This document shows, piece by piece, positions 34,402 through 43,440 of a stretch of 64,000 bases of DNA (its first letter is position 1; the number at the start of each line of letters is the position of its first letter). Position numbers and translations under genes: made by a program. Origin of the DNA: Paraburkholderia hiiakae (GTDB lineage: Bacteria > Pseudomonadota > Gammaproteobacteria > Burkholderiales > Burkholderiaceae); contig NZ_CAJHCQ010000008.1 of NCBI RefSeq assembly GCF_904848665.1, positions 1-64,000 on the forward strand, read 5' to 3'. Under the pieces are notes generated by a model, which did not search any database, was not told where the DNA came from, and worked only from the letters and a program-made list of their open reading frames with translations.

Positions 34402-36324
34402 TCACGACGACTTGCGCACCCGCAGATACCAGTCGCAGAGCAACCGGACCTGCTTCGGCGTATAGCCCTTCGCCACCATGCGGTTGACGAAGTCCTCGTG
34501 CTTGCGCTGCTCTTCCGCCGATCCTTTCGCATTGAACGAGATGACCGGCAAAAGTTCTTCCGTGTTCGAAAACATTTTCTTTTCGATCACCACGCGCAGC
34601 TTTTCGTAGCTGATCCACGCCGGGTTCTTGCCGGCATTGGCTGCGCGCGCACGCAGCACGAAGTTCACGATCTCGTTGCGGAAGTCCTTCGGGTTGCTGA
34701 TACCCGCGGGCTTCTCGATCTTCTCGAGCTCGGCGTTCAATGCCGAGCGGTCGAAGCTCTCTCCCGTGTCGTGATCGCGGAACTCCTGATCCTGAATCCA
34801 GAAGTCGGCGTACGTGACATAGCGGTCGAAGATGTTCTGCCCGTATTCAGAATACGACTCGAGGTAAGCGGTCTGAATCTCCTTGCCGATGAACTCCGCG
34901 TAACGCGAGGCCAGCACGTCCTTCACGAACGACAGGTACTTCTGCTCGGTTTCCGGCGGGAACTGCTCGCGCTCGATCTGCTGTTCGAGCACGTACATGA
35001 GGTGCACCGGATTCGCAGCCACTTCGGTCGAGTCGAAGTTGAACACGCGCGAGAGGATCTTGAACGCGAAGCGCGTGGAGACCCCGTTCATGCCTTCGTC
35101 GACGCCCGCGAAATCGCGGTACTCCTGGTACGACTTTGCTTTTGGATCGGTGTCCTTGAGGTTTTCGCCGTCGTACACCTGCATCTTCGAGAAGAGGCTG
35201 GAGTTCTCCGGCTCCTGCAAGCGCGTGAGCACCGACATTTGCGCCATCATCTTGAGCGTGCCCGGCGCGCACACGGCCTCGGCCAGCGACGAATTGCGCA
35301 GGAGCTTCTCGTAGATCTTCATCTCTTCCGAGTAGCGCAGGCAATACGGCACCTTCACCACGAAGATACGATCGAGCAGCGCCTCGTTGTTGCGGTTGTT
35401 GCGGAATGCCTTCCACTCCGACTCGTTCGAGTGCGCGAGGATGATGCCGTTGAACGGTATCGCGCCGAATCCTTCGGTTCCCTTGAAGTTGCCTTCCTGT
35501 GTGGCCGTGAGCAGCGGGTGCAGCACCTTGATCGGCGCCTTGAACATTTCGACGAATTCGAGCAAGCCCTGATTCGCGAGACACAGGCCACCGGAGTAGC
35601 TGTACGCGTCTGCATCGTCCTGTGCGTATTGCTCGAGCTTGCGGATGTCCACCTTGCCGACGAGCGACGAGATGTCCTGATTGTTCTCGTCACCAGGCTC
35701 GGTCTTCGCAATGCCGATCTGGCGCAGGATGGAGGGAAAGCGGCGCACCACGCGGAACTTGCGGATGTCACCGTTATATTCGTGCAGGCGCTTCACCGCC
35801 CATGGGCTCAAAATACTCCTCAGGTAACGGCGAGGTATGCCGTATTGCTCTTCGAGTATTGGACCGTCTTCGTCGTAGTCGAAAAGCCCTAGCGGAGATT
35901 CGTTCACGGGCGAGCCCTTGATCGAGTAGAACGGCACGCGCTCCATGAGCTGCTTCAGACGCTCGGCGATGGAGGACTTGCCGCCGCCCACCGGACCGAG
36001 CAGATAGAGAATCTGCTTCTTCTCTTCGAGTCCTTGCGCCGCATGGCGGAAGTACGCGACGACCTGCTCGATCACGTCTTCCATGCCATAGAACTCGCGG
36101 AATGCGGGATACACCTTGATGACCTTGTTCGCAAAGATGCGCGACAGACGCGGATCGTTGCGGGTGTCGATCTGTTCGGGTTCGCCGATTGCCGTCAGCA
36201 TACGTTCGCCAGCCGTGGCGTACGCATTGGGATCTTCCTTGCAGAGCGCGAGATACTCCTCGAGCGAGAACTCCTCCTCTCGCGTTTTTTCGAAGCGGGT
36301 CGCGAAGCTGCTGTAGATATCCAT
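34402..36324 (-). CDS. prkA: PrkA family serine protein kinase (YeaG)
   Basis: 640 residues, the normal length. N-terminus MDIYSSFATRFEKTREEEFS. The AAA-like P-loop is LLGPVGGGKSS (about 108-117), then RVPFYSIKGSPVNESPLGLF and GGLCLANQGLLEFVEMFKAP, AHSNESEWKAF and the C-terminal PrkA domain. The family includes YeaG of E. coli, an autophosphorylating Ser/Thr kinase induced by starvation; in Bacillus the homologue influences sporulation. First gene of the prkA-yeaH-spoVR group. A 771-base gap lies upstream. Confidence 0.95.
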   Translation of the reverse strand: MDIYSSFATRFEKTREEEFSLEEYLALCKEDPNAYATAGERMLTAIGEPEQIDTRNDPRLSRIFANKVIKVYPAFREFYGMEDVIEQVVAYFRHAAQGLEEKKQILYLLGPVGGGKSSIAERLKQLMERVPFYSIKGSPVNESPLGLFDYDEDGPILEEQYGIPRRYLRSILSPWAVKRLHEYNGDIRKFRVVRRFPSILRQIGIAKTEPGDENNQDISSLVGKVDIRKLEQYAQDDADAYSYSGGLCLANQGLLEFVEMFKAPIKVLHPLLTATQEGNFKGTEGFGAIPFNGIILAHSNESEWKAFRNNRNNEALLDRIFVVKVPYCLRYSEEMKIYEKLLRNSSLAEAVCAPGTLKMMAQMSVLTRLQEPENSSLFSKMQVYDGENLKDTDPKAKSYQEYRDFAGVDEGMNGVSTRFAFKILSRVFNFDSTEVAANPVHLMYVLEQQIEREQFPPETEQKYLSFVKDVLASRYAEFIGKEIQTAYLESYSEYGQNIFDRYVTYADFWIQDQEFRDHDTGESFDRSALNAELEKIEKPAGISNPKDFRNEIVNFVLRARAANAGKNPAWISYEKLRVVIEKKMFSNTEELLPVISFNAKGSAEEQRKHEDFVNRMVAKGYTPKQVRLLCDWYLRVRKSS

Positions 36325-37000
36325 GCTACCTCCTCGCCGAGATCTGCGACCGATGTCGTGCGCGGCGCGCTATTCGGAAACGACATCGCTCAAATTCATC
36401 CTAAACCCTTTTGAAATTTTTCGCACCGTTAAATCGCGCCTGATGTGTCCTTCAAAGCTAAGCATTTTTGAGCGCTTGGACGCCGCCAGACAACGACTTA
36501 CAATGATCTTCCCCACTGGTGCAAATTTCAGACCGGGGTCACGCTCCCTCTCAAACGCTGTGCCCGCATGTTGCCCAAATCCCTCGGGCCGAGCAGTCGC
36601 AGCAATAATTCATTTACCTGATCTTCGACCGGTTTTCGTCTTGTCGTCCGGCCTGTCCGGCACTGCGGCATACGCAGCGCCTCTTCATCAAACGCACCAG
36701 TGCAGCGCCGGTGCACACCCACTCGTTACGATTTGTTCGCGCGCCCACATGGCGCGCTCGTATTGCGCACTGCCACGCAGTTGTTGTGAGCACGCGTCAA
36801 TGCGATTTTTTCCCGTTTTACGCGTCGATTTCGCCAGCGTCGGTGACCTGCCGCGCATTCTCGCGCGTATGCGAGCCAGCGTTGACAGGCCCTGTTGTCA
36901 GTAGTGGCTTTCCGCTGCAATCGAACGACGCGCACACGTGCGATGAATATGACGCGCGTGACAGGTTGCCAGGTTTACACCCATGAGACGCGCAATGCGC
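36325..37000. promoter_or_regulatory. Long intergenic region upstream of prkA
   Basis: About 680 bases without a credible gene on either strand. A 193-residue open frame at 36323-36904 (+) has no ribosome site, is cysteine-rich and shows no family features. The part nearest prkA (36400-36500) is AT-richer and should hold its promoter. No sigma-54 -24/-12 pair could be recognised with confidence. Confidence 0.35.
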
Positions 37001-37039
37001 ACAAAAAAATAAAGCCGCTGCGCAATGCGCGCGGCGGCT
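37001..37039 (-). terminator. Rho-independent terminator of the hydratase gene
   Basis: On the minus strand AGCCGCCGCGC and GCGCAGCGGCT form a nearly perfect stem around GCATT, followed by TTATTTTTTT. It lies 57 bases after the stop of the gene at 37096. Confidence 0.85.
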
Positions 37040-37095
37040 GTTCGTTGGAGTAAATGTGACAGGTGCGATTGTTACATCGCGCGCATCTGCGTGGC

Positions 37096-37857
37096 CTAGA
37101 CAAACTCGACTTCGACCTCCCCTAAACCGTCGATGTGGCCGTGCAGGAGGCCCGCTGTATCGATGCGGTGCGCACCAACATAGGTACCGGTCGTAATGGT
37201 CCATTCGGGCTCGATCGTGATGCCCATTGCGGCGCAATGATTGACAAACCAGACGAGCAGTTCGCGCGGATCACCAGCGGGGTTTCCTGGCGCCTCCGGC
37301 ACGAGCGACGCGCCGTCGAACGTCAGTTCGAGCTCGGGGGCGACGAAATCGAGCACGCGGGCAAGCGAGGAGTACGGTAGCGCGTGGCCGGTCACGAGTG
37401 CGCCATTGTTCTGCGCATCGGCGAGCTGGGCGAGCGGCGCAACGTTGGGCCACTGCGCGAAACGGCTATCGACGATCTCGATGGCCGGGAGAATCTGGCC
37501 CACGCGTGCAAGCACCTCGTCACGCGCATAGGCTTCGGCGCGCGGGACGATCGGTTCCGAAAAACGAAACGCGATCTCCAGCTCCACGAGCACGCGGAAG
37601 AAGTGCCGACGCTCGAAGCGCGCCGGCGAGGCGTGCACGAGCGGCGCCGGGATCGGCGCGCCGGAAGCGGGGCCGCCCGGCGCGCGCGCGCCCACCTTCC
37701 AGCCGCCTGTCGTCGTTTCGAGCCCGGCGAGCACCGCCTGCTGGATCGCGTAGGCCGTAGCCGCGTCCGGCGGCACGCGCTCGGGCTCCAGGGTGTCGAT
37801 CAGATGATGATGCCGGCGCGCATTTACGAGGCGTTTCGCGAGATCGTCATGCGTCAT
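37096..37857 (-). CDS. 2-keto-4-pentenoate hydratase family protein (MhpD/fumarylacetoacetase fold)
   Basis: 253 residues from ATG 37857 (MTHDDLAKRLVNARRHHHLI) with AAGGAA upstream. The family features are GGWKVGARAPGGPASGAPIPAPL near residue 50, VELEIAFRFSEPI (metal-binding Glu pair), VGQILPAIEIVDSRFAQWPN and the C-terminal ITTGTYVGAHRIDTAG. These correspond to hydratases and decarboxylases of catechol meta-cleavage (MhpD, HpaH, XylJ). No other meta-cleavage gene is nearby, so it may act on another 2-keto acid. It is a single-gene transcript with its own terminator. Confidence 0.85.
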   Translation of the reverse strand: MTHDDLAKRLVNARRHHHLIDTLEPERVPPDAATAYAIQQAVLAGLETTTGGWKVGARAPGGPASGAPIPAPLVHASPARFERRHFFRVLVELEIAFRFSEPIVPRAEAYARDEVLARVGQILPAIEIVDSRFAQWPNVAPLAQLADAQNNGALVTGHALPYSSLARVLDFVAPELELTFDGASLVPEAPGNPAGDPRELLVWFVNHCAAMGITIEPEWTITTGTYVGAHRIDTAGLLHGHIDGLGEVEVEFV

Positions 37858-38165
37858 GTGTGGTTCCTTGTTTGTGCTGTCATGCGGCTCCGGCGCTCGA
37901 TGCCGGCGCAATCCGTCCTGCCTGGCGCTGTGCGCCCTCCCTTGCCCTGCGGCGCGGGTACCTTGCCTTGCGGCGCCACCCCGTGCGGTCCGCGCGCGTG
38001 CCTGTGCGCGGGTTGAACCGTCCAGCGTAACGCGATGCCGCTCATGGACACCGCTGGGCGCCGCAGTGTAGCGCGCCGACCTGGCCGCGCAGATGACACG
38101 GCTGACAATGTACCGTAACGGCGCGCACGTGGCGCACGGCGGGGCCGCACATCGGGGTCAAAGGC

Positions 38166-38194
38166 GAAAAAAAAGCCGCTGCGACGCAGCGGCT
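38166..38194 (-). terminator. Rho-independent terminator of the chemoreceptor gene
   Basis: On the minus strand AGCCGCTGCG pairs with CGCAGCGGCT around a single T (perfect 10-bp arms), followed by eight T. It begins 46 bases after the chemoreceptor stop. Confidence 0.9.
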
Positions 38195-38239
38195 GGCTCT
38201 CAAGCGCGGGGACGGCCCGCGTTCCTGATAAGAACAGCG

Positions 38240-39991
38240 TTAGAAGGTCTGCCAGTCGCCGTTCGAACCCGTGCCCGACGCCACCGCGCTCACGGGTGCG
38301 CTCGGGGCGGCAGCGGGAGTGCTACGCGGCGCGCGCTTTGCCGCGGCGGCAGAAGCCCCTGCGGCCGATGCCGGGCGCGAAACAGGACGGGAGACAGAAG
38401 CCGCCCTGGCGGCTGCCCGCGCCGTCTGCGCCGGCGCCGCCCCGAGCGCTGCGTCGTCGAGGCTGAACACCGCGACAGCCTCGCGCAGGCGTCCCGCCTG
38501 GTCCTCGAGCGACTGCGCCGCGGCCGCCGCCTCCTCGACGAGCGCCGCGTTCTGCTGGGTCACCTCGTCCATCTGCGTGACCGCGCGCGCGACCTGGTCG
38601 ATGCCGCCCGACTGCTCCTGCGAGGCCGCCGCGATCTCACCCATGATGTCGGTCACGCGCTGCACCGCGGCGATGATCTCTGTCATCGTGCGCCCTGCCT
38701 CGTCGACGAGCGCCGACCCCGCCTGCACGCGCTCGACCGAGGTATCGATGAGCCCCTTGATCTCCTTGGCCGCCGCCGACGAGCGCTGCGCCAGGCTGCG
38801 CACCTCGCCCGCCACCACGGCGAAGCCGCGCCCCTCCTCGCCCGCGCGCGCCGCTTCGACGGCCGCATTGAGCGCGAGGATGTTGGTCTGGAACGCGATC
38901 CCCTCGATGATCGTGATGATGTCGGCGATCTTCGCGGAACTGTCGTTGATGTCGCCCATCGTGCCGACCACCTGATTGACGACCGAGCTGCCCTTGTTGG
39001 CGATTTCCGAGGCGTTCGCGGCAAGCGCGCTGGCCTGGCGAGCGTTGTCGGCGTTCTGCTTCACGGTGCCCGTGAGCTGTTCCATACTCGAGGCCGTCTC
39101 CTGGAGCGCCGAGGCCTGCTCTTCGGTGCGCGACGAGAGGTCGAGATTTCCCGCGGCAATCTCGCGCGTGGCCGTAGCGATCGATTCGGTGCCCGAGCGT
39201 ACCGAGCGCACCGTTTCGGTGAGGCTGCGCTGCATCTGCGCGACACCGCCAAGGAGTTCGCCCATCTCGTCGTTGCGGCGCACGACCACGGGCCGGCGCA
39301 GATCGCCCGCGGCGATCGCATGGAAGGCGCCGAGCGCCTCGCCGAGCGGCTCGGCGATGGCGCGGCGCAGCGAGAAGAACGAATACGCAGCAGCGCCGAT
39401 GCCCACCAGCAGCGCCGCGACGCACGCGATGCGCAGTTGCGAGAACGCGGCCTGCGCGTCGTCGAAGCCCTGCTGCGCTTGCGTCATCTGGAACTTGTCG
39501 AGCACGGCGTCGGCCTTCGAGAGCTCGTCGTAGGCTTCCTTGAGCGCTTTGGCGCCCGCCGTGACCTTCGCCTGGTCGCCCGACTGAACGGTTGTCGAGA
39601 ACTGATCCGCAATCTGGTGCAGGGCGTCGCGCCGGGCAGCGACGTCCTGAGCGAGGCGCGCTTCCTGGTCGTCATGCGACAAGGCCATGTACTTCTTCCA
39701 GAAGTCGTCCGAGACGCCGCGCAACATGTGCGCACGCTCGATCGTCGCGGCCGCGTCGGGCGTACCTAGTTCGAAGGCGGCCCGGTCGAGCGCGAGACGC
39801 TCGCGCGCCGCATAGATCTCAGCCAGGTTGACCGCGTGCGAACTGGGCATCTGGTCGGTGAAGGTCTCGCGATACGCGTCGTTCGAACGCGTGAGACCGA
39901 GCAACCCGACCGCACTGATCGCGACAATCAGCGTCGCCAGAAAGCCCATTGTGATGCCGATGCGCGCCTTGATACTGATGCCCTTGCCCAT
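38240..39991 (-). CDS. Methyl-accepting chemotaxis protein (Tar-type)
   Basis: 583 residues from ATG 39991 ([20 protein letters not shown]) behind GGGGGAG. TM1 is at about 8-32. A periplasmic four-helix sensor (Tar-like, about 33-185) and TM2 ([19 protein letters not shown], about 188-208) follow. Then come a HAMP domain and the signalling domain, with the kinase-control tip [20 protein letters not shown]. Methylation helices contain [20 protein letters not shown]. The tail is Ala/Pro-rich and ends GDWQTF, a close variant of the NWETF pentapeptide that recruits CheR. It lies 193 bases from the ribose operon on the same strand. The ligand is unknown; a link to ribose would be guesswork. Confidence 0.93.
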   Translation of the reverse strand: MGKGISIKARIGITMGFLATLIVAISAVGLLGLTRSNDAYRETFTDQMPSSHAVNLAEIYAARERLALDRAAFELGTPDAAATIERAHMLRGVSDDFWKKYMALSHDDQEARLAQDVAARRDALHQIADQFSTTVQSGDQAKVTAGAKALKEAYDELSKADAVLDKFQMTQAQQGFDDAQAAFSQLRIACVAALLVGIGAAAYSFFSLRRAIAEPLGEALGAFHAIAAGDLRRPVVVRRNDEMGELLGGVAQMQRSLTETVRSVRSGTESIATATREIAAGNLDLSSRTEEQASALQETASSMEQLTGTVKQNADNARQASALAANASEIANKGSSVVNQVVGTMGDINDSSAKIADIITIIEGIAFQTNILALNAAVEAARAGEEGRGFAVVAGEVRSLAQRSSAAAKEIKGLIDTSVERVQAGSALVDEAGRTMTEIIAAVQRVTDIMGEIAAASQEQSGGIDQVARAVTQMDEVTQQNAALVEEAAAAAQSLEDQAGRLREAVAVFSLDDAALGAAPAQTARAAARAASVSRPVSRPASAAGASAAAAKRAPRSTPAAAPSAPVSAVASGTGSNGDWQTF

Positions 39992-40140
39992 GACTCCCCC
40001 AACGCTTGTAGTGTGGTCGGGCCCAGCGCCCGACATAGAGTTGCCGCTCTAATACGCGTTTACGGCACGGGCTTTCATGGTCTTGAAATTTGTATATGGT
40101 ATGAAGTATTGACCGAAATCATCCATGAGCAGGACGAATA

Positions 40141-40156
40141 ACCGGCGCTTCGGCCG
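40141..40156 (-). terminator. Possible terminator after rbsK
   Basis: CCGGC and GCCGG form a 5-bp stem around a CGAAGC loop, 29 bases past the rbsK stop on the minus strand, followed by TTATTCGT. It is a weak candidate. Confidence 0.4.
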
Positions 40157-40184
40157 GCTATGTCCGCAAGACGTGCAAATGCGC

Positions 40185-41126
40185 TCAGCCCGCGAGTTCG
40201 GCGAGCGTCGGAATGGAAGGTTGCGCGCCCGCGCGCGTGACGGAAACCGACGCCGCGTGCAGCGCGAACGCAATGGCTTCGAGCGCAGGCGCGCCGGCGG
40301 CAAGGCGCGCGGCCAATGCGCCGATGAAGGTGTCGCCGGCCGCCGTCGTGTCCACGGCATTCACGCGCGGCGCGGGCAGATGGGCTGGCGCGGCGCCGTC
40401 TAGCAGCGCGCATACGCCCTGCGCACCGAGCGTCACCAGCACGTTGCGCGCGCCCGCCTCGCGCAGCGCCAACGCCGCGCGCGCGGCCTCTTCGGGCGTG
40501 CTCGCGGGCAAGCCGGTGAGTGTCGCCGCCTCCAGCTCGTTCGGCACGAGGTAGTCGATGAGCGCCAGCCACTGCGCGGGCAGCGGCCCCGTAGCAGGCG
40601 CGGGATTGAGGATGGTGATCTTGCGCAGGCGCCGTGCGGCCGTGAGCGCGGCCGCCACGGCGTCCGTGGGTGTTTCGAGCTGGCAAACCACAACGTCGGC
40701 CTGCGCGAGCACGGCCTCGTGACGCGCGATCGTCTCTGGCGTGACTTCGCCGTTGCTGCCCGCCACGATGACGATGGCGTTCTGGCTCGCGTCGTCGACG
40801 ATGATCAGCGCCACGCCGGTCGGCGCGGCCGCCGACGTTTCGAGCGCGTTGCAGTCGATCCCCTCTGTCACCAATCCCGCGCGCAATGTTTCACCGTTGC
40901 TGTCGGCGCCTACCCGGCCGACCATGGCCACCTGCGCACCCAGGCGCGCCGCGGCCACCGCCTGATTCCCGCCCTTGCCACCCGGCACCTGCGCAAACGC
41001 ACTACCCGCAAGCGTCTCGCCGGGAGCAGGCAGGCGCGGCGCACGCGCGACGAGATCCATATTCAGGCTGCCGACCACGGCCACGCGAGCGCGCGCGTCG
41101 GTCGGCTTTGCTGCGTCAGTCGTCAC
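40185..41126 (-). CDS. rbsK: Ribokinase
   Basis: 313 residues from GTG 41126 (MTTDAAKPTDARARVAVVGS) with GGAGG upstream. PfkB family: the sugar-binding start VAVVGSLNMDLVARAPRLPAPGE, the GGKGGNQAVAAARLG motif and the nucleotide/catalytic motif DTTAAGDTFIGAL (AAGD instead of GAGD, with the catalytic Asp kept). It phosphorylates ribose to ribose 5-phosphate in the cytoplasm. It is the last gene of the ribose group (rbsB-A-C-R-K), 49 bases after the regulator. Confidence 0.93.
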   Translation of the reverse strand: MTTDAAKPTDARARVAVVGSLNMDLVARAPRLPAPGETLAGSAFAQVPGGKGGNQAVAAARLGAQVAMVGRVGADSNGETLRAGLVTEGIDCNALETSAAAPTGVALIIVDDASQNAIVIVAGSNGEVTPETIARHEAVLAQADVVVCQLETPTDAVAAALTAARRLRKITILNPAPATGPLPAQWLALIDYLVPNELEAATLTGLPASTPEEAARAALALREAGARNVLVTLGAQGVCALLDGAAPAHLPAPRVNAVDTTAAGDTFIGALAARLAAGAPALEAIAFALHAASVSVTRAGAQPSIPTLAELAG

Positions 41127-41175
41127 GATGCCTCCTTGATGGTGGCTTGCGCGTCTCAGATGCGGCTGTCCTGCC

Positions 41176-42213
41176 TCAGGCCGCGAGCGGCGTGTATTCC
41201 TCCGCGCCGCCCAAGGGCCCCGTCGATTCGCGGGCAAAGAGCGTAGGCGGCATCACACGGCGCCTCGCCTTCGCGCCTTCCTCGCGCGTGTTCGCGATGC
41301 GCTCGATCAGCGTGAGCGCCGCCATGTCGCCGAGCGCGCGCGCCGGTTGCCCGACGGTCGAGAGCGCCGGCCACGTGAAGTTGCCAAGCTCGATATCGTC
41401 GAAGCCGATGATCGAACAGTCGCCGGGTACGCGCAACCCGCGCTCGGCGGCCGCGCGCAAGGCGCCGATGCCCATCATGTCGTTGCCGGCGAAGATCGCT
41501 GTCGGCCGCACGCTGTCGAACAGTTGCGCCGCCGCGCGGTAGCCGCCCGCACCGGAAAAGTCGCTTTCGACGATCGCACCCGGCGCGATCTCTACGCCGC
41601 GCTCCGACATGGCGCGCAGGAAGCCGTGCATGCGCATCGCGCTCACCGCGGTCGTGACCGGCCCGGTGATGCAGCCGATGCGCGAGTGGCCGAGCTCGAG
41701 CAAATGCCGCGTGGCGAGCCACGCGCCGCGCTCGTGGTCGATCTGCACGAGATCGGCGTCGAGCCCTTCGATGTTGCGGTCGATGACGACGATCGGCTCG
41801 CGGGTGTCGGCGAGCGTCGAAGCCAGCACGGCGTCGTCACCGGCCGAGGCGACGATGAGGCCGTCGATGCGCTTTTCCTGCAGCACGCGCAGATAGCTGC
41901 GCTGCTTGGCCGGGTCGTCGTCGGAGTTGCAGAAGATCACGCAGTAGCCCTTGCGCGCGCAGGCGTCCTCGACGCCGCGCGCAAGCTCCGCGAAATACGG
42001 GTTCGTGCCGTTCGGCACGAGCAGCCCCACGGTCGCCGTGGCGCGCGCCTTGAGCGAGCGCGCCACCGCCGACGGCACGTAGTTCAGGTCGCGGATAGCA
42101 CGCTCGACCTTGGCCCGCACATCCGCCGACACCGGACGCGAATTGTTCACCACATGCGACACCGTCGTGAAAGACACCCCCGCCACGGCGGCCACATCTT
42201 TGATCGTCGCCAT
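41176..42213 (-). CDS. rbsR: LacI family ribose operon repressor
   Basis: 345 residues. Helix-turn-helix ATIKDVAAVAGVSFTTVSHV at the N-terminus, hinge LNYVPSAVARSLKARATATV, and an effector domain of ribose/purine repressor type (NPYFAELARGVEDACARKGY, then VIFCNSDDDPAKQ). Its place between rbsC and rbsK marks it as the local repressor. A matching operator, GCAAACGTTTTC, lies upstream of rbsB at 46458-46469. Confidence 0.9.
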   Translation of the reverse strand: MATIKDVAAVAGVSFTTVSHVVNNSRPVSADVRAKVERAIRDLNYVPSAVARSLKARATATVGLLVPNGTNPYFAELARGVEDACARKGYCVIFCNSDDDPAKQRSYLRVLQEKRIDGLIVASAGDDAVLASTLADTREPIVVIDRNIEGLDADLVQIDHERGAWLATRHLLELGHSRIGCITGPVTTAVSAMRMHGFLRAMSERGVEIAPGAIVESDFSGAGGYRAAAQLFDSVRPTAIFAGNDMMGIGALRAAAERGLRVPGDCSIIGFDDIELGNFTWPALSTVGQPARALGDMAALTLIERIANTREEGAKARRRVMPPTLFARESTGPLGGAEEYTPLAA

Positions 42214-42351
42214 ATTTATGTTGCTCCTGCTTTTTTGCTGCCTGTTGCTGCCGGCTCTCTGCGCGCCCGTTGTTGGTATGGTCTGGCGTCGCTTCCCCGG
42301 TCATTTCCGCCGGCCCGCGCTGCGTTGCGGACCGCGCCCTCGAAAAATTTG

Positions 42352-43440
42352 TTATGTCCTGTTGCCTCTACGACTTCGCCTGCTGCGGTACGTGTCGAGC
42401 ACGACCGCCACGACGATCACCGCGCCGGTGATAATGCGTTTGGTGGGCTCGTTCGCGCCGATCTGCGCGAGCCCCGCGGCCAGCACCGAGATGATCAGCA
42501 CGCCGAAGAACGTGCTGATGACCGAGCCGCGCCCGCCCATCAGGCTCGTGCCGCCGATCACCACGGCCGCGATCACCTGCAGTTCCAGCCCGACACCCGC
42601 GTTCGGATCGGCGGCTTCGAGGCGCGAGATCTGAAAGAGCGCCGCGAGCCCCGAAAGCGCGCCCATCAGCGCGAACACGATTACCTTGTACGGCCGCGGA
42701 TCGACGCCCGCCAACCGCACCGCCTCCTCGTTGGTACCGATACCAATCAGATAGCGTCCGAATACCGTGCGCGTAAGCGTCAGCTGTGCGATCACCATCA
42801 CTGCCACGGCGACCAGGAACGCCGGCGAAATGCCGAATGCGATCGGGTTCGAGAGAAAGTCGAACGCGTCGCCGATATACGCGGTGCGCGAATTCGTCAT
42901 CTGGTACGCAAGCCCGCGCGCCGCCTCGAGCACGCCGAGCGAGACGATGAACGACGGGATGCGCCAACCCACCGTCACCGCGCCCGTGAGCGTGCCCGTG
43001 GCCGCCGCGGCGATAAGACCGAGCAGCGCCGCCGGCAGCGCGCCCCAACCCCACTTGAGCGCCGCCACGCTCACCACCGAAGCACCGAGCGCGAGCACCG
43101 AACCCACCGACAGGTCGATGCCCGCGATGATCAGCACGAAGGTCATGCCCACGGCCATCACCACGAGATCGGGAATCTGGTTCGCGATCGTGCTGAACGT
43201 ATCGTACGTGAGGAAGTGCGAACTCAGCAGCGAGAACAACACGATCATCGCGATCAGCGCGAGCGCGAGGCCCAGGTAGTTCGACAAGCCAAAGCGCGTA
43301 CCCACGGGTTTGCCGCTCGCCGGCACCCCATGCGGCGCCGACTCTGGCGCAGCGGTCGGCACGATTTTGGCCGAACTGGTTCGCCCAACATTTTCGTCAC
43401 CCTGGGGCGACGGTTGCCCGCGCAACGGGTCGTTCGTCAT
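42352..43440 (-). CDS. rbsC: Ribose ABC transporter permease
   Basis: 362 residues with a hydrophilic N-terminus of about 55 residues and then 8-10 membrane spans. The family motif is the glycine-rich ISGLAALFQISRLEAADPNA-like stretch (GALSGLAALFQISRLEAADP) followed by LQVIAAVVIGGTSLMGGRGS, typical of RbsC/AraH permeases. Its start overlaps the rbsA stop (ATGA at 43437-43440). Confidence 0.93.
   Translation of the reverse strand: MTNDPLRGQPSPQGDENVGRTSSAKIVPTAAPESAPHGVPASGKPVGTRFGLSNYLGLALALIAMIVLFSLLSSHFLTYDTFSTIANQIPDLVVMAVGMTFVLIIAGIDLSVGSVLALGASVVSVAALKWGWGALPAALLGLIAAAATGTLTGAVTVGWRIPSFIVSLGVLEAARGLAYQMTNSRTAYIGDAFDFLSNPIAFGISPAFLVAVAVMVIAQLTLTRTVFGRYLIGIGTNEEAVRLAGVDPRPYKVIVFALMGALSGLAALFQISRLEAADPNAGVGLELQVIAAVVIGGTSLMGGRGSVISTFFGVLIISVLAAGLAQIGANEPTKRIITGAVIVVAVVLDTYRSRRSRRGNRT

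Noticed and set aside
36323-36904. 193-codon frame in the prkA upstream region
   Set aside because: No ribosome site, high Cys and Pro, no recognisable domain; more likely non-coding leader DNA.
40049-40360. Small minus-strand frame downstream of rbsK
   Set aside because: It overlaps rbsK in another frame and shows mirrored codon use.
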